64,000 nt of DNA from positions 124,001 to 188,000 of the forward strand of contig NEUU01000006.1 of NCBI GenBank assembly GCA_002304345.1, read 5' to 3'. Of the stretch, positions 46,446-55,278 are shown one piece after another. A program made the translations under genes and the position numbers. The first letter of the stretch is position 1. Each line of letters begins with the position of its first letter. Under the pieces are notes generated by a model. The model searched no databases. It was not told the DNA's origin and saw only the letters and a program-made list of their open reading frames with translations. Origin of the DNA: Verrucomicrobia bacterium Tous-C9LFEB. Its GTDB lineage: Bacteria > Verrucomicrobiota > Verrucomicrobiia > Methylacidiphilales > UBA1321.

Positions 46446-47834
46446 ATGAATCGACTCGCTGGCATTGAAACCGAATACGGTTGTCTGGCCCCGGAATCCT
46501 TCGGGTTGCCGACCGTGCCCATTCGCGTCCGTGATCACGCATTCAAGAAAAAGAAACTCGGCCTGATTGATCTCCACGACCGCGACTACGACGAACCGGC
46601 CGGAAATGGCGGCTTTCTTTTCAACGGCGGTCGTCTCTATCTCGACATGGGCCACCTCGAGTACTGTACACCCGAGTGTAAAAATCTCGCCGACGTGGTC
46701 GCTTACGAACACGTCGGCAATTGCATCCTGCAGCAATCCACCCAGGACCTTGGCCTCGATAACGACGTCTTTTTCATCAAGAACAACATCGACCACTACA
46801 CCAGCGCCACCTTCGGCTGCCACGAGAACTACTCCCTGCGCCGCGACGCCCCGCTCGCACAAAAGAATATCGACTCCCTCCTCGCCTTCCTCTCCGCCCG
46901 CATCGTCCTCGTCGGCGCGGGCCGGGTCGGCGTCACGCTCGCGCCGCGCCGCTACCACAAGGTCGACGACACGGAACCGGTCCACTACCAGATTTCCCAG
47001 CGCGCCGACTTCATCCAAACCGATATTTATGAATGGGTGCAGTTCAACCGCGCGCTCATCAACGCCCGCGATGAACCGCTCGCCGATTATCGTCGGTTCC
47101 GCCGCCTCCATTTGCTTCTCGGCGATTCGAACATGCTCGCTTACACGAACGCGCTGAAGATCGGCACGACTTCCCTCGTCCTCGATCTTCTGGAGGCCAA
47201 CGCACTGCCGAAACTTTCGCTTGCGAATCCCGTCATCGCCATGCGCCAGATTTCACATCACCCGAATGGCAACTGGATGATGAAACTCCATGATGGCCGC
47301 GAATGGACCGCGCTCGATCTGCTTGAGGAATTCCACCGGGCCGCCACCAGCGGTGCCATCTTCCTCGACGACGACGCCCATTGGGTGCTCAAGGAATGGG
47401 AATTCTGTGTGCAATCGTTGCGTCACCAACGCGATGCCCTCATCGGCAAACTGGATTGGGTGACGAAACATTTCCTGCTCTCGTCCTTTGTGGAGTCACA
47501 GAAAATCGAGTGGACTGATCCATGGCTGGAAAGTCTCGATCTCGAATACCACCAACTCAATCCCAAGCGGAGCCTGCTCGCAGGATTACCAGGCACCGCT
47601 CTCGACAAGATTAGTTTGCCCGAACTCGCAAAACGGGATTACCAGGTCCAGCCGCCTATCAATACCCGCGCGTTTTTGCGCAGCGAGGCGATGCACATGA
47701 TCGTGCAGAAAAAACTCCCCTACGTGCTCGACTGGGATCTGATCTACATCGGCGAGGGCCGTCAGATCCAGTTGGACGACCCCTACTCGAGCGACCTCAG
47801 CACACTCAAGGATCTCACCCATTTTCAAGGTTGA
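46446..47834 (+). CDS. pafA: PafA, Pup/UBact ligase
   Basis: A 462-residue Dop/PafA-family protein. GIETEYG (E8, E10) gives metal ligands; RLYLDMGHLEYCTPEC has the catalytic Asp67 position. Absence of the Dop-type insertion, and a length close to actinobacterial PafA (about 450), separate it from Dop. It joins the tag's C-terminal Glu side chain to lysines on target proteins, using ATP. It ends the locus; a hairpin follows. Confidence 0.93.
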   Translation: MNRLAGIETEYGCLAPESFGLPTVPIRVRDHAFKKKKLGLIDLHDRDYDEPAGNGGFLFNGGRLYLDMGHLEYCTPECKNLADVVAYEHVGNCILQQSTQDLGLDNDVFFIKNNIDHYTSATFGCHENYSLRRDAPLAQKNIDSLLAFLSARIVLVGAGRVGVTLAPRRYHKVDDTEPVHYQISQRADFIQTDIYEWVQFNRALINARDEPLADYRRFRRLHLLLGDSNMLAYTNALKIGTTSLVLDLLEANALPKLSLANPVIAMRQISHHPNGNWMMKLHDGREWTALDLLEEFHRAATSGAIFLDDDAHWVLKEWEFCVQSLRHQRDALIGKLDWVTKHFLLSSFVESQKIEWTDPWLESLDLEYHQLNPKRSLLAGLPGTALDKISLPELAKRDYQVQPPINTRAFLRSEAMHMIVQKKLPYVLDWDLIYIGEGRQIQLDDPYSSDLSTLKDLTHFQG

Positions 47835-47885
47835 ACGATGTGACGTTACATCCAATCCGGCTGACGCCAGATACATAATGCTGAG

Positions 47886-47911
47886 TCCAGCAGTCGCGCT
47901 GGACTGCTGGA
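47886..47911. terminator. Hairpin between pafA and the S41-like gene
   Basis: TCCAGCAGTC (47886-47895) pairs perfectly with GACTGCTGGA (47902-47911) around GCGCTG, located between two convergent genes. It has no T run, so it may be a bidirectional terminator or a stability element. Confidence 0.55.
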
Positions 47912-47952
47912 AGCAAGACGGAACAGGCTCATGGATGCCCCAACTCAGGGGG

Positions 47953-49107
47953 TTACTTCTTCGAAGTCAGCACATCCCGCGATTGGGATTGATTCATCGC
48001 AAACTGGATTGACCGCAGCACGTCCATCGCCCGAATCAACGCCACGTCTTGCAATGTCGCAGTCTTCGTCCCCTCATCCTTACTCAATAACTGCTGCGAC
48101 AACACCTCATCCAGTTCCGGATTCTCCCCGTGCACCAGCGCCGCTTCACTGGTGCGGGCCCGCGGCGTCAATTCCTGCACCGACGACATCGCCGTGCCAT
48201 CCTGACTGCTTCCCTCCAGCGCCAGACGCTCCGATTGATCATCGATATACAACGCGATATCCGGCACGATCGGCTTGCCAAAAAGCTGCGTCCCATCCGC
48301 CAGCGAAGCCTGCCCCGTCGCCAGTCGCAGATACCGGCCCGAGCTCAATTTCGTCTCCGTAAAATACGCCGCCTGCCCCGCCGTAGACCGCCCCACCAGA
48401 ATCGCATGCGCCTGCTGCCGCAACACGGCCGCCAAGGCTTCCGCCGCTCCCATGGACCGGCGATTCGTCAGCACCACCAACGGCATTTCCACCTGCCGCC
48501 TGCTGCTCGTATTGGTGCTGCGATAAATCTGCTGCGGAATCTGCAATCCCTGCACCGTAAAAAGCGTCTCGCCCGGAGCCGTGAAAATGGACGCCATCCG
48601 CGCTGCGCCCGCGTAGTCATTGGCCGTCTCGAAATCCCGCAAATCCAAAACCATCCCGATGGCTCCGTTCTTCTGCCAATCGTAAAGCTGGTTTTCCAGT
48701 TGCGCCCAATCCCGATTCGGCTTGAACGTCGGCACCCGCCAGTACGCGATTTTTCCCGGCAACAATTCCGCCACAATGGGTCGCGGTGCGGGATTGGCCA
48801 GTGCGGGCTGCGTCATCAACATCGCCCCGCCGCCCAGCCGGTTCAACACCGCGCTCAGTGACGCATTTCCGATCTTGTTGTCCGTCACCGCGGCCGGATC
48901 GGCATAGCGGGACTTCAAGAGCTGCATCACCTCGCTCAACTCCCGGTCATCCGGCGCGGCCTCCGTGGGAGCCGTCGGCACCGACCCGGAAGCCTGCAGA
49001 AAAAATCCGGACGAAAGCACACCCAGGAACACCACCGCACGCCACGCTTGGTGCCACTGAAGTACACGCCCCCCTCGCGAAGCGAGTTGTCCGGATTCCT
49101 GGTTCAT
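47953..49107 (-). CDS. Secreted S41-like (tail-specific protease-type) protein, probably inactive
   Basis: A 384-residue protein with a signal sequence (VVFLGVLSSGFFLQASG). The S41 core is present: IGMVLDLRDFE, LTNRRSMGAAEAL with Ser218 at the nucleophile position, then VGRSTAGQAAYF. In active tail-specific proteases that last motif is GxxTxGKG, with Lys as the general base; here Gln245 replaces it, so it may be a pseudoprotease. There is no PDZ domain visible. It overlaps purD by 4 bp. The C-terminal 60 residues are charged and lie outside the S41 fold. Confidence 0.7.
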   Translation of the reverse strand: MNQESGQLASRGGRVLQWHQAWRAVVFLGVLSSGFFLQASGSVPTAPTEAAPDDRELSEVMQLLKSRYADPAAVTDNKIGNASLSAVLNRLGGGAMLMTQPALANPAPRPIVAELLPGKIAYWRVPTFKPNRDWAQLENQLYDWQKNGAIGMVLDLRDFETANDYAGAARMASIFTAPGETLFTVQGLQIPQQIYRSTNTSSRRQVEMPLVVLTNRRSMGAAEALAAVLRQQAHAILVGRSTAGQAAYFTETKLSSGRYLRLATGQASLADGTQLFGKPIVPDIALYIDDQSERLALEGSSQDGTAMSSVQELTPRARTSEAALVHGENPELDEVLSQQLLSKDEGTKTATLQDVALIRAMDVLRSIQFAMNQSQSRDVLTSKK

Positions 49108-50378
49108 ACTGCCGTTAATTTCGCCGCAATATCATATCGGAATTGCGCTCCTGCAAATTGAATTTTTGAGACCCCATGATAAGCCAGCTCCCGGGCCCGC
49201 TCCAGCGATTCGTCCCAAGCCGTTACCGTCAGGACTCTTCCACCGCTCGTCACAATCTCCCGACCCTGCTTTTTCGTCCCCGCCTGAAAGACCACCAAAC
49301 GGCCCATTTCGTCCGGAACCGAATCCAGCCCCTTGATCGCGTCGCCGAGTCGCGGTTCGCCCGGATAATTCGCCGCAGCCATCACCACGCTCACCGCCGC
49401 CACTTTGCGGAACTTCAAGTCCAGCTTCGCCAACCGCTTTTCCGTCACCGCCCGCGCCACATCCAGCAGCGGCGTTTCCAACAACGGCAGCAACACCTGC
49501 GTCTCCGGGTCGCCAAAGCGAACGTTGAACTCCAGCACCTTCGGCCCCTGCGCGGTCAACATCAGTCCCGCATACAGGATGCCGCGAAAATCGATTCCCT
49601 CCTGCTTGAACGCGATGAAAAGCGGATCGAGAATCGTCTTGCTGATCGTCTCCAACATCGCCTCATCCACCAACGGTGCCGGAGCGTACGCCCCCATGCC
49701 GCCCGTGTTCGCGCCGGTATCGCCATCGCCAATGCGCTTGTGATCCTGCGAGACCGGGAAATACCGATACGTGTCGCCATCGGTGACCACGTGAATCGAC
49801 GCCTCGCGGCCCACGAGAAATTCTTCCAGCAACACCTTTGCGCCCGCGCTACCGAATGCCTTCTCCACCATCACCTGGTGAATCGCCATCGCCGCTTCGC
49901 GCGGTGTTTGAGCAATCAGCACGCCCTTGCCCGCGGCCAGTCCATCGGCCTTGATCACCTGCGGATAGCCGAGCGATTGACTGTACAGGTGGGCCGCGTT
50001 GGCCTCGGTGAAGCTCTGTCCCTTCGCCGTCGGCAGATTGTATTTCTGCAGGATGCCCTTCGTGAAAACCTTGCTGCCTTCGAGCTGCGCCGCTTTCGCG
50101 TTGGGGCCAAAGATCGCAAGTCCCAGCTTTTCGAACGCATCCACCACCCCGGCGCACAACGGCACTTCGGGACCGACGAAGGTCATATCGGGACGATGCT
50201 TCTCCGCCCAACGGGTCAGCTCCTCGACCTTGCTCACGGCGATGGGGACATTCTCCCCCAGCGACGCCGTGCCAGCGTTGCCGGGCGCGATAAAGAGCTT
50301 CAGCGAAGGTTCGTCCGTCTTGAGTTTCCAGGCCATCGTGTGTTCACGACCGCCCGAACCGATGATAAGTACTTTCAT
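49104..50378 (-). CDS. purD: Phosphoribosylamine-glycine ligase
   Basis: A 424-residue ATP-grasp enzyme: MKVLIIGSGGREH, FVGPEVPL, KADGLAAGKGV, SQDHKRIGDGDTGANTGGMG and FNVRFGDPE. It makes glycinamide ribonucleotide, the second step of purine synthesis. The start at 50378 is the family start; the longer upstream frame (to 51020) is antisense-like and rejected. It overlaps both neighbours by 4 bp, an unusual position for a purine gene. Confidence 0.97.
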   Translation of the reverse strand: MKVLIIGSGGREHTMAWKLKTDEPSLKLFIAPGNAGTASLGENVPIAVSKVEELTRWAEKHRPDMTFVGPEVPLCAGVVDAFEKLGLAIFGPNAKAAQLEGSKVFTKGILQKYNLPTAKGQSFTEANAAHLYSQSLGYPQVIKADGLAAGKGVLIAQTPREAAMAIHQVMVEKAFGSAGAKVLLEEFLVGREASIHVVTDGDTYRYFPVSQDHKRIGDGDTGANTGGMGAYAPAPLVDEAMLETISKTILDPLFIAFKQEGIDFRGILYAGLMLTAQGPKVLEFNVRFGDPETQVLLPLLETPLLDVARAVTEKRLAKLDLKFRKVAAVSVVMAAANYPGEPRLGDAIKGLDSVPDEMGRLVVFQAGTKKQGREIVTSGGRVLTVTAWDESLERARELAYHGVSKIQFAGAQFRYDIAAKLTAV

Positions 50379-51304
50379 GGATTGGCTGGAATATAAATGG
50401 TGGGTTGCGCTGGGAGAAGTTCCGCGTTGACGGAAAATTCCGATTTCGTGAGCCGCTTGACGGGCAATTTCTGATCCTTCAGGTAATCGTCCAGCGACCG
50501 TAAATTCATATCGGGAGTTTGCTCGGTTTTGTACGTGATCGGCACGATGATCTTCGCCTGCAAATCCGTCGCAATGCGATTCAAGTCCGTCACCGTCAGA
50601 AAGGGCGAACCGACCGGCAGAAACAGCACGTCCACGCGCCCCAGTTCCTGGCGCTGCCGCGCATCCAGAATATTCCCGACCACCCCCAGATGGGCGAAGT
50701 TCACGCCATCCAGCGAGAAGACAAACGCCGTGCATTTCGGCGCATTCGGACCGATCTTGCTGTCGCGATTCACGCTGACACCCTTGAAGATCAGTCCATT
50801 CGCCTTGTTCACGCCCACGGCCGTGTAACTGCGAAAAATCTGCGGCGTGCCAAAGAGCAATTCCCCCGCGGCGTGATCCTCCGCTTCCGTACTGATCAAC
50901 ACTGTGTCCGCCGGAAGCCGCCCCGGAAAAAGATACTTCACCGAATTGCGTGCAAAGGGGTCCATCGCCACACGCACGCCCGTAGAGTTGACCAGGTAAA
51001 TGAACGCGTGACCATACCACCGCACCAGCGTGCTCGGTTCGGTGCTTGTGGTGGGCGGCTCCGAAGCGACCGCTGTCGCAGGAGTCGCGGCAGTTTCCGG
51101 GGCGGCAGGTTTCGCCGGTTGGGACACCCGGTTATCGCCCGAGCCCGGCAGCGGCGCCGCATTGTCCACCGATCGCGCCGTGGACGACGGGGTCGTCGTC
51201 CGATTCGTTGCGGCCGGTTGTTTGGTACTCTGGGCACAGGCCAGACCGATCCCCAGTAAAAGGACCGCCAGCACACCCAGAGAAACCCGTTGGAGCCGCA
51301 GCAT
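50375..51304 (-). CDS. Exported metallo-beta-lactamase-fold protein, UlaG-like
   Basis: A 309-residue protein with an N-terminal signal (LGVLAVLLLGIGLACAQ, possible lipobox) and a Thr/Ala/Pro-rich linker to about residue 95. The UlaG-type domain follows: VRWYGHAFIYL, DPF, then TEAEDHAAGEL and AHLGVVGNI. The usual THxHxDH metal-binding motif has lost two His (STEAEDH), so catalysis may be impaired. The start is ATG 51304; GTG 51313 is also in frame. It overlaps purD by 4 bp, forming a compact minus-strand operon. Confidence 0.65.
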   Translation of the reverse strand: MLRLQRVSLGVLAVLLLGIGLACAQSTKQPAATNRTTTPSSTARSVDNAAPLPGSGDNRVSQPAKPAAPETAATPATAVASEPPTTSTEPSTLVRWYGHAFIYLVNSTGVRVAMDPFARNSVKYLFPGRLPADTVLISTEAEDHAAGELLFGTPQIFRSYTAVGVNKANGLIFKGVSVNRDSKIGPNAPKCTAFVFSLDGVNFAHLGVVGNILDARQRQELGRVDVLFLPVGSPFLTVTDLNRIATDLQAKIIVPITYKTEQTPDMNLRSLDDYLKDQKLPVKRLTKSEFSVNAELLPAQPTIYIPANP

Positions 51305-51407
51305 GATGTTCACCCAAGCAGGCTAACCAAGCCCGGCACGTCAACAAGCAAAAAGCGGGTTACTGTCCGCAACCGATCCGGACTCAAGCGCGCCCCGAGC
51401 ATCGGCA

Positions 51408-54400
51408 TCAAAACCGGTACGTCATGGACCCGGTCAGATTGTGATTGAAGTAATTCGGATTCACATCGGCGGTATAGCCCGCCCCGCCGGATAGATATTC
51501 GCTAAAGAGAATATTTTCCCCCACTCCCATGACCACCGAATCCGCCCCCATGTCCACGCCGTCGGTCGTAAAGAGACTGCCCGCCCCATCGGCAAAGGAC
51601 GCCGTCACCGATTGCGTCGTATCCAGAAATTCATGCGCCCAGCCCACCGAGACCGACGAGAGCATCGTCCAGTTCATCCGCGAGACATACTTCGTATTCG
51701 TCACCCGCACCCCGGTCACGCTCCGCAAGGAATCGGACGTCTGCGACTGGATTGACATGGGTGCGAGCGAACCGGACTCGGTATACGCGTCCGTCCACAA
51801 CCGGTTGTAACCGAGTTGCAGGTTCGGCGTGATCGTCCACCGTGCCATCTTGAAATCGTGCCCCACCTGCAGGTGCACGTTCGCTTCCTTTCCGTTCGTG
51901 CTTCCCGTCGCCGTTCCGCCGTAACTGGAACGCTCCGTGTCGTAGCGATGAACGCCACCGCCAATGGAGCCATTCACCCACGTTCCATTCTGCCACGCAT
52001 GCGTCGCATAGAGTCCGAATTTCCCGCTGTCCGCAGTGGCGGTTCCATTGTCCGACAGATTCGCCTGCGTACCCTGATAGCCGCCGTAAACGCCCACCGC
52101 CGTTCCGGGACATACCCGGTAATCGACGCCCAGAATAACCCCGCCCGCGTTGAAGTTGAAGCCGTCATCGTGCGAGTCGTCGCCGTTCACATCCCCAAAT
52201 GTGCCCTGCCCGGAAATGAACATGCCGATATCCGGATTGTGAATCCGGCGCGGGTCCGCCGTTTGCACGCCGTAGGTGAAGGGATCGTTGGAAGCCAGCA
52301 AACTGTTGCGGGAAAACTCCAGGCTCGGGTCCCATACGGTCAACCCGTTGGTGAACGTCTCGCCCCGGCGGATCGCATCGAACCGATCATTCAACATCCC
52401 GAACACCGCCCGCGTATTGGAAAAACCAAAGTTCGTGATCGCGGAAAGCTCCTCCGGCGCGATCTTGTCCATCGCCGCGCCAAGGGACATGCCCGGCAGT
52501 CCGTTCAGCGACCGATAAAGCTCGGCCAATTTGGGCGAGGTCGATTCCTGATTCAACACCGTCGCGACCGCCTGCTGATTTGGCGTCTGGGCAAACCGCG
52601 CAAAGCTGCCCTGCGCCGCCGTGAGGAGAAGATTATTGCCGCTGGAAGTGCTCGTATAGATCAGCGCGTTATCCAGATTCGTGACAATGCTGCTGAACGA
52701 ACCGGTCGAGCCCGTGCCAGTCGTGATGAGGCTGATCGTTTCGCCCGGAGCCGGCACATAACCGAGCGTCACCCGCAACATGCCGTTGACCGTCGCGTTG
52801 CCGCTCGCGGCGACCGTATCGTACTGTCCCGGCGTGATTCCATTGATCTGCACGTAGGTCGTCGATCCGCTTCGCAAATTCACCGATCCCACCGACAATG
52901 TCTGCGGTCCCGCGCCGGGCTCGAATTGGCTCGGGGCCAGGCTACCGCCGCTCTTCACATCCAGCGCGCCCGTCATGCTTCCCCCACCGCCCAGGGAACC
53001 GCCGCTGTTCACCGTCATCGCCGTGTTGCCCATGCTGCCGCGCAAGATCATCGTACCGCCATTGATCTGGGCCGTGCCGTCATTCGTGTTCGCTCCCCTG
53101 AAAATCGTATAGCCCGCCGTGTGAACGATATTCACGTCGCCGGAGAGCGCAATGTCCGTTCCCGCCGCCGTGCCCGTGTTGGTGAAATAGTAGGGACTGC
53201 CCACCGTCGTCGTCGTATTGAATTGAAGAGTGCCGGTGGCATTGCCGCTGACCGTTAGGGTATTGAGCACACCAGCCTGCGTGGCGGCGCTGTTCGAGGC
53301 CGCGCCAATATTGAGAATGCCGCTGCCCGCGCCGGTTCCGATACTCACCGTCCCGCCAATGTTTGCCACAGCGCCTTGATTGAGGGTAAAGCTGCCGTCC
53401 CCGGCGTTTCCGATCATCAAGCCGCCCGCCGTATTGAACGTAGACTGCGCTCCGGTGAGCAGAACGCTGGCCGTCGAGACATCCCCCACCATCATCGATC
53501 CCGCCGTGACGGTTGCCCCCTGATCAATGGTCATCGAAGCGGCCCCGCCCTCACCCAAATTCAAGGCCGTGGCGACCCGAAACATCGAATTGGTTCCGGA
53601 CACCGTGATCGTCCCCGAGCCAGCCACATTATTCCCCACCGCCGCAGAATTCGCTTCCACCGTCGCGCCATTCACCACGGTCAAATTTCCCACGCCGCCA
53701 TTACCCACGATCAATTGATTCGCCACGGTCACCGTGGACTGCGTACCTGTCACCAGCAGATTTCCCTCACCCACCGTCAGACCATTGGCCGTTACCGCCG
53801 CTCCCTGCTCCACCGTCATCGAAGCGGTGCCGCCCAGACCGAGAACCAGCGTCGTGCCCACTTGCACGGAGGAATTCGTCCCGGACACCGTCACCGTGCT
53901 GGGTGCACCGGCGGTCGTTCCCACCTGCATCGCATTCGCCTGAACCGTCGCGCCATCGGTCACCGTCAATGTTCCCCGCGCAAAATCACCCACCGTCAAA
54001 AGTCCCGTGCCCGTCAACGAGGATTGAGTTCCCGTCACCAACAAACTCGCCGTCGACGTCAAACCCACCGTCATCGCGCCGCCCGTCAGGGAACCTCCTC
54101 GCTCCACCACCATCGAAGCCGTGCCGCCCGCGCCCAAAGTCACACTCGTCGTCGCATGAACCCGCGAGTTCAGACCGGACACCAGAACCGTACCGGTCCC
54201 GCTGCTCGCACCGCCCACTTCCAGCGTATCCACACTCACGAGTCCCCCGTTGGTCACCGTCAACGTACCGGTTCCCGCGGCACCCACGCTCAATGTCCCG
54301 GACACCGTCCATGTCGACCCCGCATCGCGAATCGTCACCGAACCGGTCGATCCATTGAACAGCGCAATGGTGCTGCTGCCCTGTTGCATCCGGCCTCCGT

Positions 54401-54974
54401 TGCTCACGTCGACCGTCGCCCGACCCGACTGCCCCACCAGCAAGGTCGCTCCACCCAAGATGGAACTGCTGCCGGAAATGGTGACCGTCGCCGTCGATCC
54501 CGAGGTGAGGGCCAGACTGGCGTCTCCGCCCAGGATTGCTCCCGCCGTGATCGTGATCGACCCCGTGCCCGAGTCCCCCACCCGCAAGGCACCGGTCAAT
54601 GCCATGACCGAGGCCGCGTTACTGATCACGATCGCACCAGTCGCTCCGGTATTGATTCCCAAGGTCGCCGAAGCGATACTCAATTGCCCGCCGTTCAACA
54701 CGAGCGTGCCGGAATTGGTGAGACCAATGGAAAGCGTCGATGTGAGACCCGTGCCGCTGGCGATATTCGCCGTGCCACCATTATTGATCCAGGTGACGTC
54801 CCCGGTATTGGGAACCGTGGTGGCGCTCCCGGTCGCAGAAACCCAGTTGCCGACCGTATACCAGTCGTTATTCCCGGCGTTCCAGATCTGATTTTGCGCG
54901 AAAAGGGGCGCCACCATGATGAAAAACATCATGAGTACTCTTCCGCCCAGCTGTATCCCTTGCCCCCGCGCCAT
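51408..54974 (-). CDS. Autotransporter (type Va) outer-membrane protein with repeat-rich passenger
   Basis: A 1188-residue protein with a signal peptide (LMMFFIMVAPLFAQ). A Gly/Thr/Ser-rich passenger spans about 30-830, with repeated units of the pattern VSGTNS-VGTTLVLGLGGTAS-MTVEQGAAVTANGLTVG, 60-70 residues long and predicted to form a beta-helix. The C-terminal domain of about 280 residues has amphipathic strands and ends in GSMTYRF with a terminal Phe, typical of beta-barrel translocators recognised by BAM. The passenger is presumably displayed on the surface. It resembles AIDA/pertactin-type proteins. No adhesin function can be assigned. Confidence 0.88.
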   Translation of the reverse strand: MARGQGIQLGGRVLMMFFIMVAPLFAQNQIWNAGNNDWYTVGNWVSATGSATTVPNTGDVTWINNGGTANIASGTGLTSTLSIGLTNSGTLVLNGGQLSIASATLGINTGATGAIVISNAASVMALTGALRVGDSGTGSITITAGAILGGDASLALTSGSTATVTISGSSSILGGATLLVGQSGRATVDVSNGGRMQQGSSTIALFNGSTGSVTIRDAGSTWTVSGTLSVGAAGTGTLTVTNGGLVSVDTLEVGGASSGTGTVLVSGLNSRVHATTSVTLGAGGTASMVVERGGSLTGGAMTVGLTSTASLLVTGTQSSLTGTGLLTVGDFARGTLTVTDGATVQANAMQVGTTAGAPSTVTVSGTNSSVQVGTTLVLGLGGTASMTVEQGAAVTANGLTVGEGNLLVTGTQSTVTVANQLIVGNGGVGNLTVVNGATVEANSAAVGNNVAGSGTITVSGTNSMFRVATALNLGEGGAASMTIDQGATVTAGSMMVGDVSTASVLLTGAQSTFNTAGGLMIGNAGDGSFTLNQGAVANIGGTVSIGTGAGSGILNIGAASNSAATQAGVLNTLTVSGNATGTLQFNTTTTVGSPYYFTNTGTAAGTDIALSGDVNIVHTAGYTIFRGANTNDGTAQINGGTMILRGSMGNTAMTVNSGGSLGGGGSMTGALDVKSGGSLAPSQFEPGAGPQTLSVGSVNLRSGSTTYVQINGITPGQYDTVAASGNATVNGMLRVTLGYVPAPGETISLITTGTGSTGSFSSIVTNLDNALIYTSTSSGNNLLLTAAQGSFARFAQTPNQQAVATVLNQESTSPKLAELYRSLNGLPGMSLGAAMDKIAPEELSAITNFGFSNTRAVFGMLNDRFDAIRRGETFTNGLTVWDPSLEFSRNSLLASNDPFTYGVQTADPRRIHNPDIGMFISGQGTFGDVNGDDSHDDGFNFNAGGVILGVDYRVCPGTAVGVYGGYQGTQANLSDNGTATADSGKFGLYATHAWQNGTWVNGSIGGGVHRYDTERSSYGGTATGSTNGKEANVHLQVGHDFKMARWTITPNLQLGYNRLWTDAYTESGSLAPMSIQSQTSDSLRSVTGVRVTNTKYVSRMNWTMLSSVSVGWAHEFLDTTQSVTASFADGAGSLFTTDGVDMGADSVVMGVGENILFSEYLSGGAGYTADVNPNYFNHNLTGSMTYRF

Positions 54975-55278
54975 GTATTCCTATTTGTCTGTTTTGTATC
55001 CCAATTGGAGCCAGCCTATCCAAATTTCCCAATAAAATGCAACCCCTTAATTGTAAAATACGTGAAACACTTACGACCTCAAATAAGGTAATAAGTGCAC
55101 GACTTGTGAAGTCGAAGACCCTCATAGAGGGGACTCCTGCTATCGAGACTCCTGGTTGCCAAAATCCCCCTTGCTCTATCAAAGCCTGGCCTGAGTGAGT
55201 CGAATGGCAGGGGTGGCACAAAGCGTAGGGGGAGGCGTCACTCTTCACGGCAGTTCTCGCTATTGCGAGACTACCAAC
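54975..55278. other. Intergenic region holding a family-B repeat
   Basis: About 300 bp between the autotransporter start and the ABC-F stop. The first 135 bp are AT-rich (AAAATGCAACCCC, TTGTAAAATACGTG) and probably carry the autotransporter promoter. The remainder is the repeat listed separately. No gene is visible. Confidence 0.6.
55111..55270. repeat. Family-B repeat, diverged copy
   Basis: ATAGAGGGGACTCCTGCTAT then CGAGACTCCTGGTTGCC matches the reverse complement of the centre of the 30141 copy (ATAGAGGGGATTCATGCTAT...). The end GTCACTCTTCACGGCAG matches GTCAATCTTCACGACAG there. It is more decayed than the 30141 copy. Confidence 0.75.

Noticed and set aside
50379-51020. N-terminal extension of purD up to 51020
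   Set aside because: The extra 214 residues are antisense-like and overlap the beta-lactamase-fold gene; MKVLIIGSGG at 50378 is the family start.
53376-55091. A 571-residue plus-strand frame opposite the autotransporter passenger
   Set aside because: Basic, repeat-shadow composition (HRR, RTG); mirrors the Gly/Thr/Ser repeats of the true gene.
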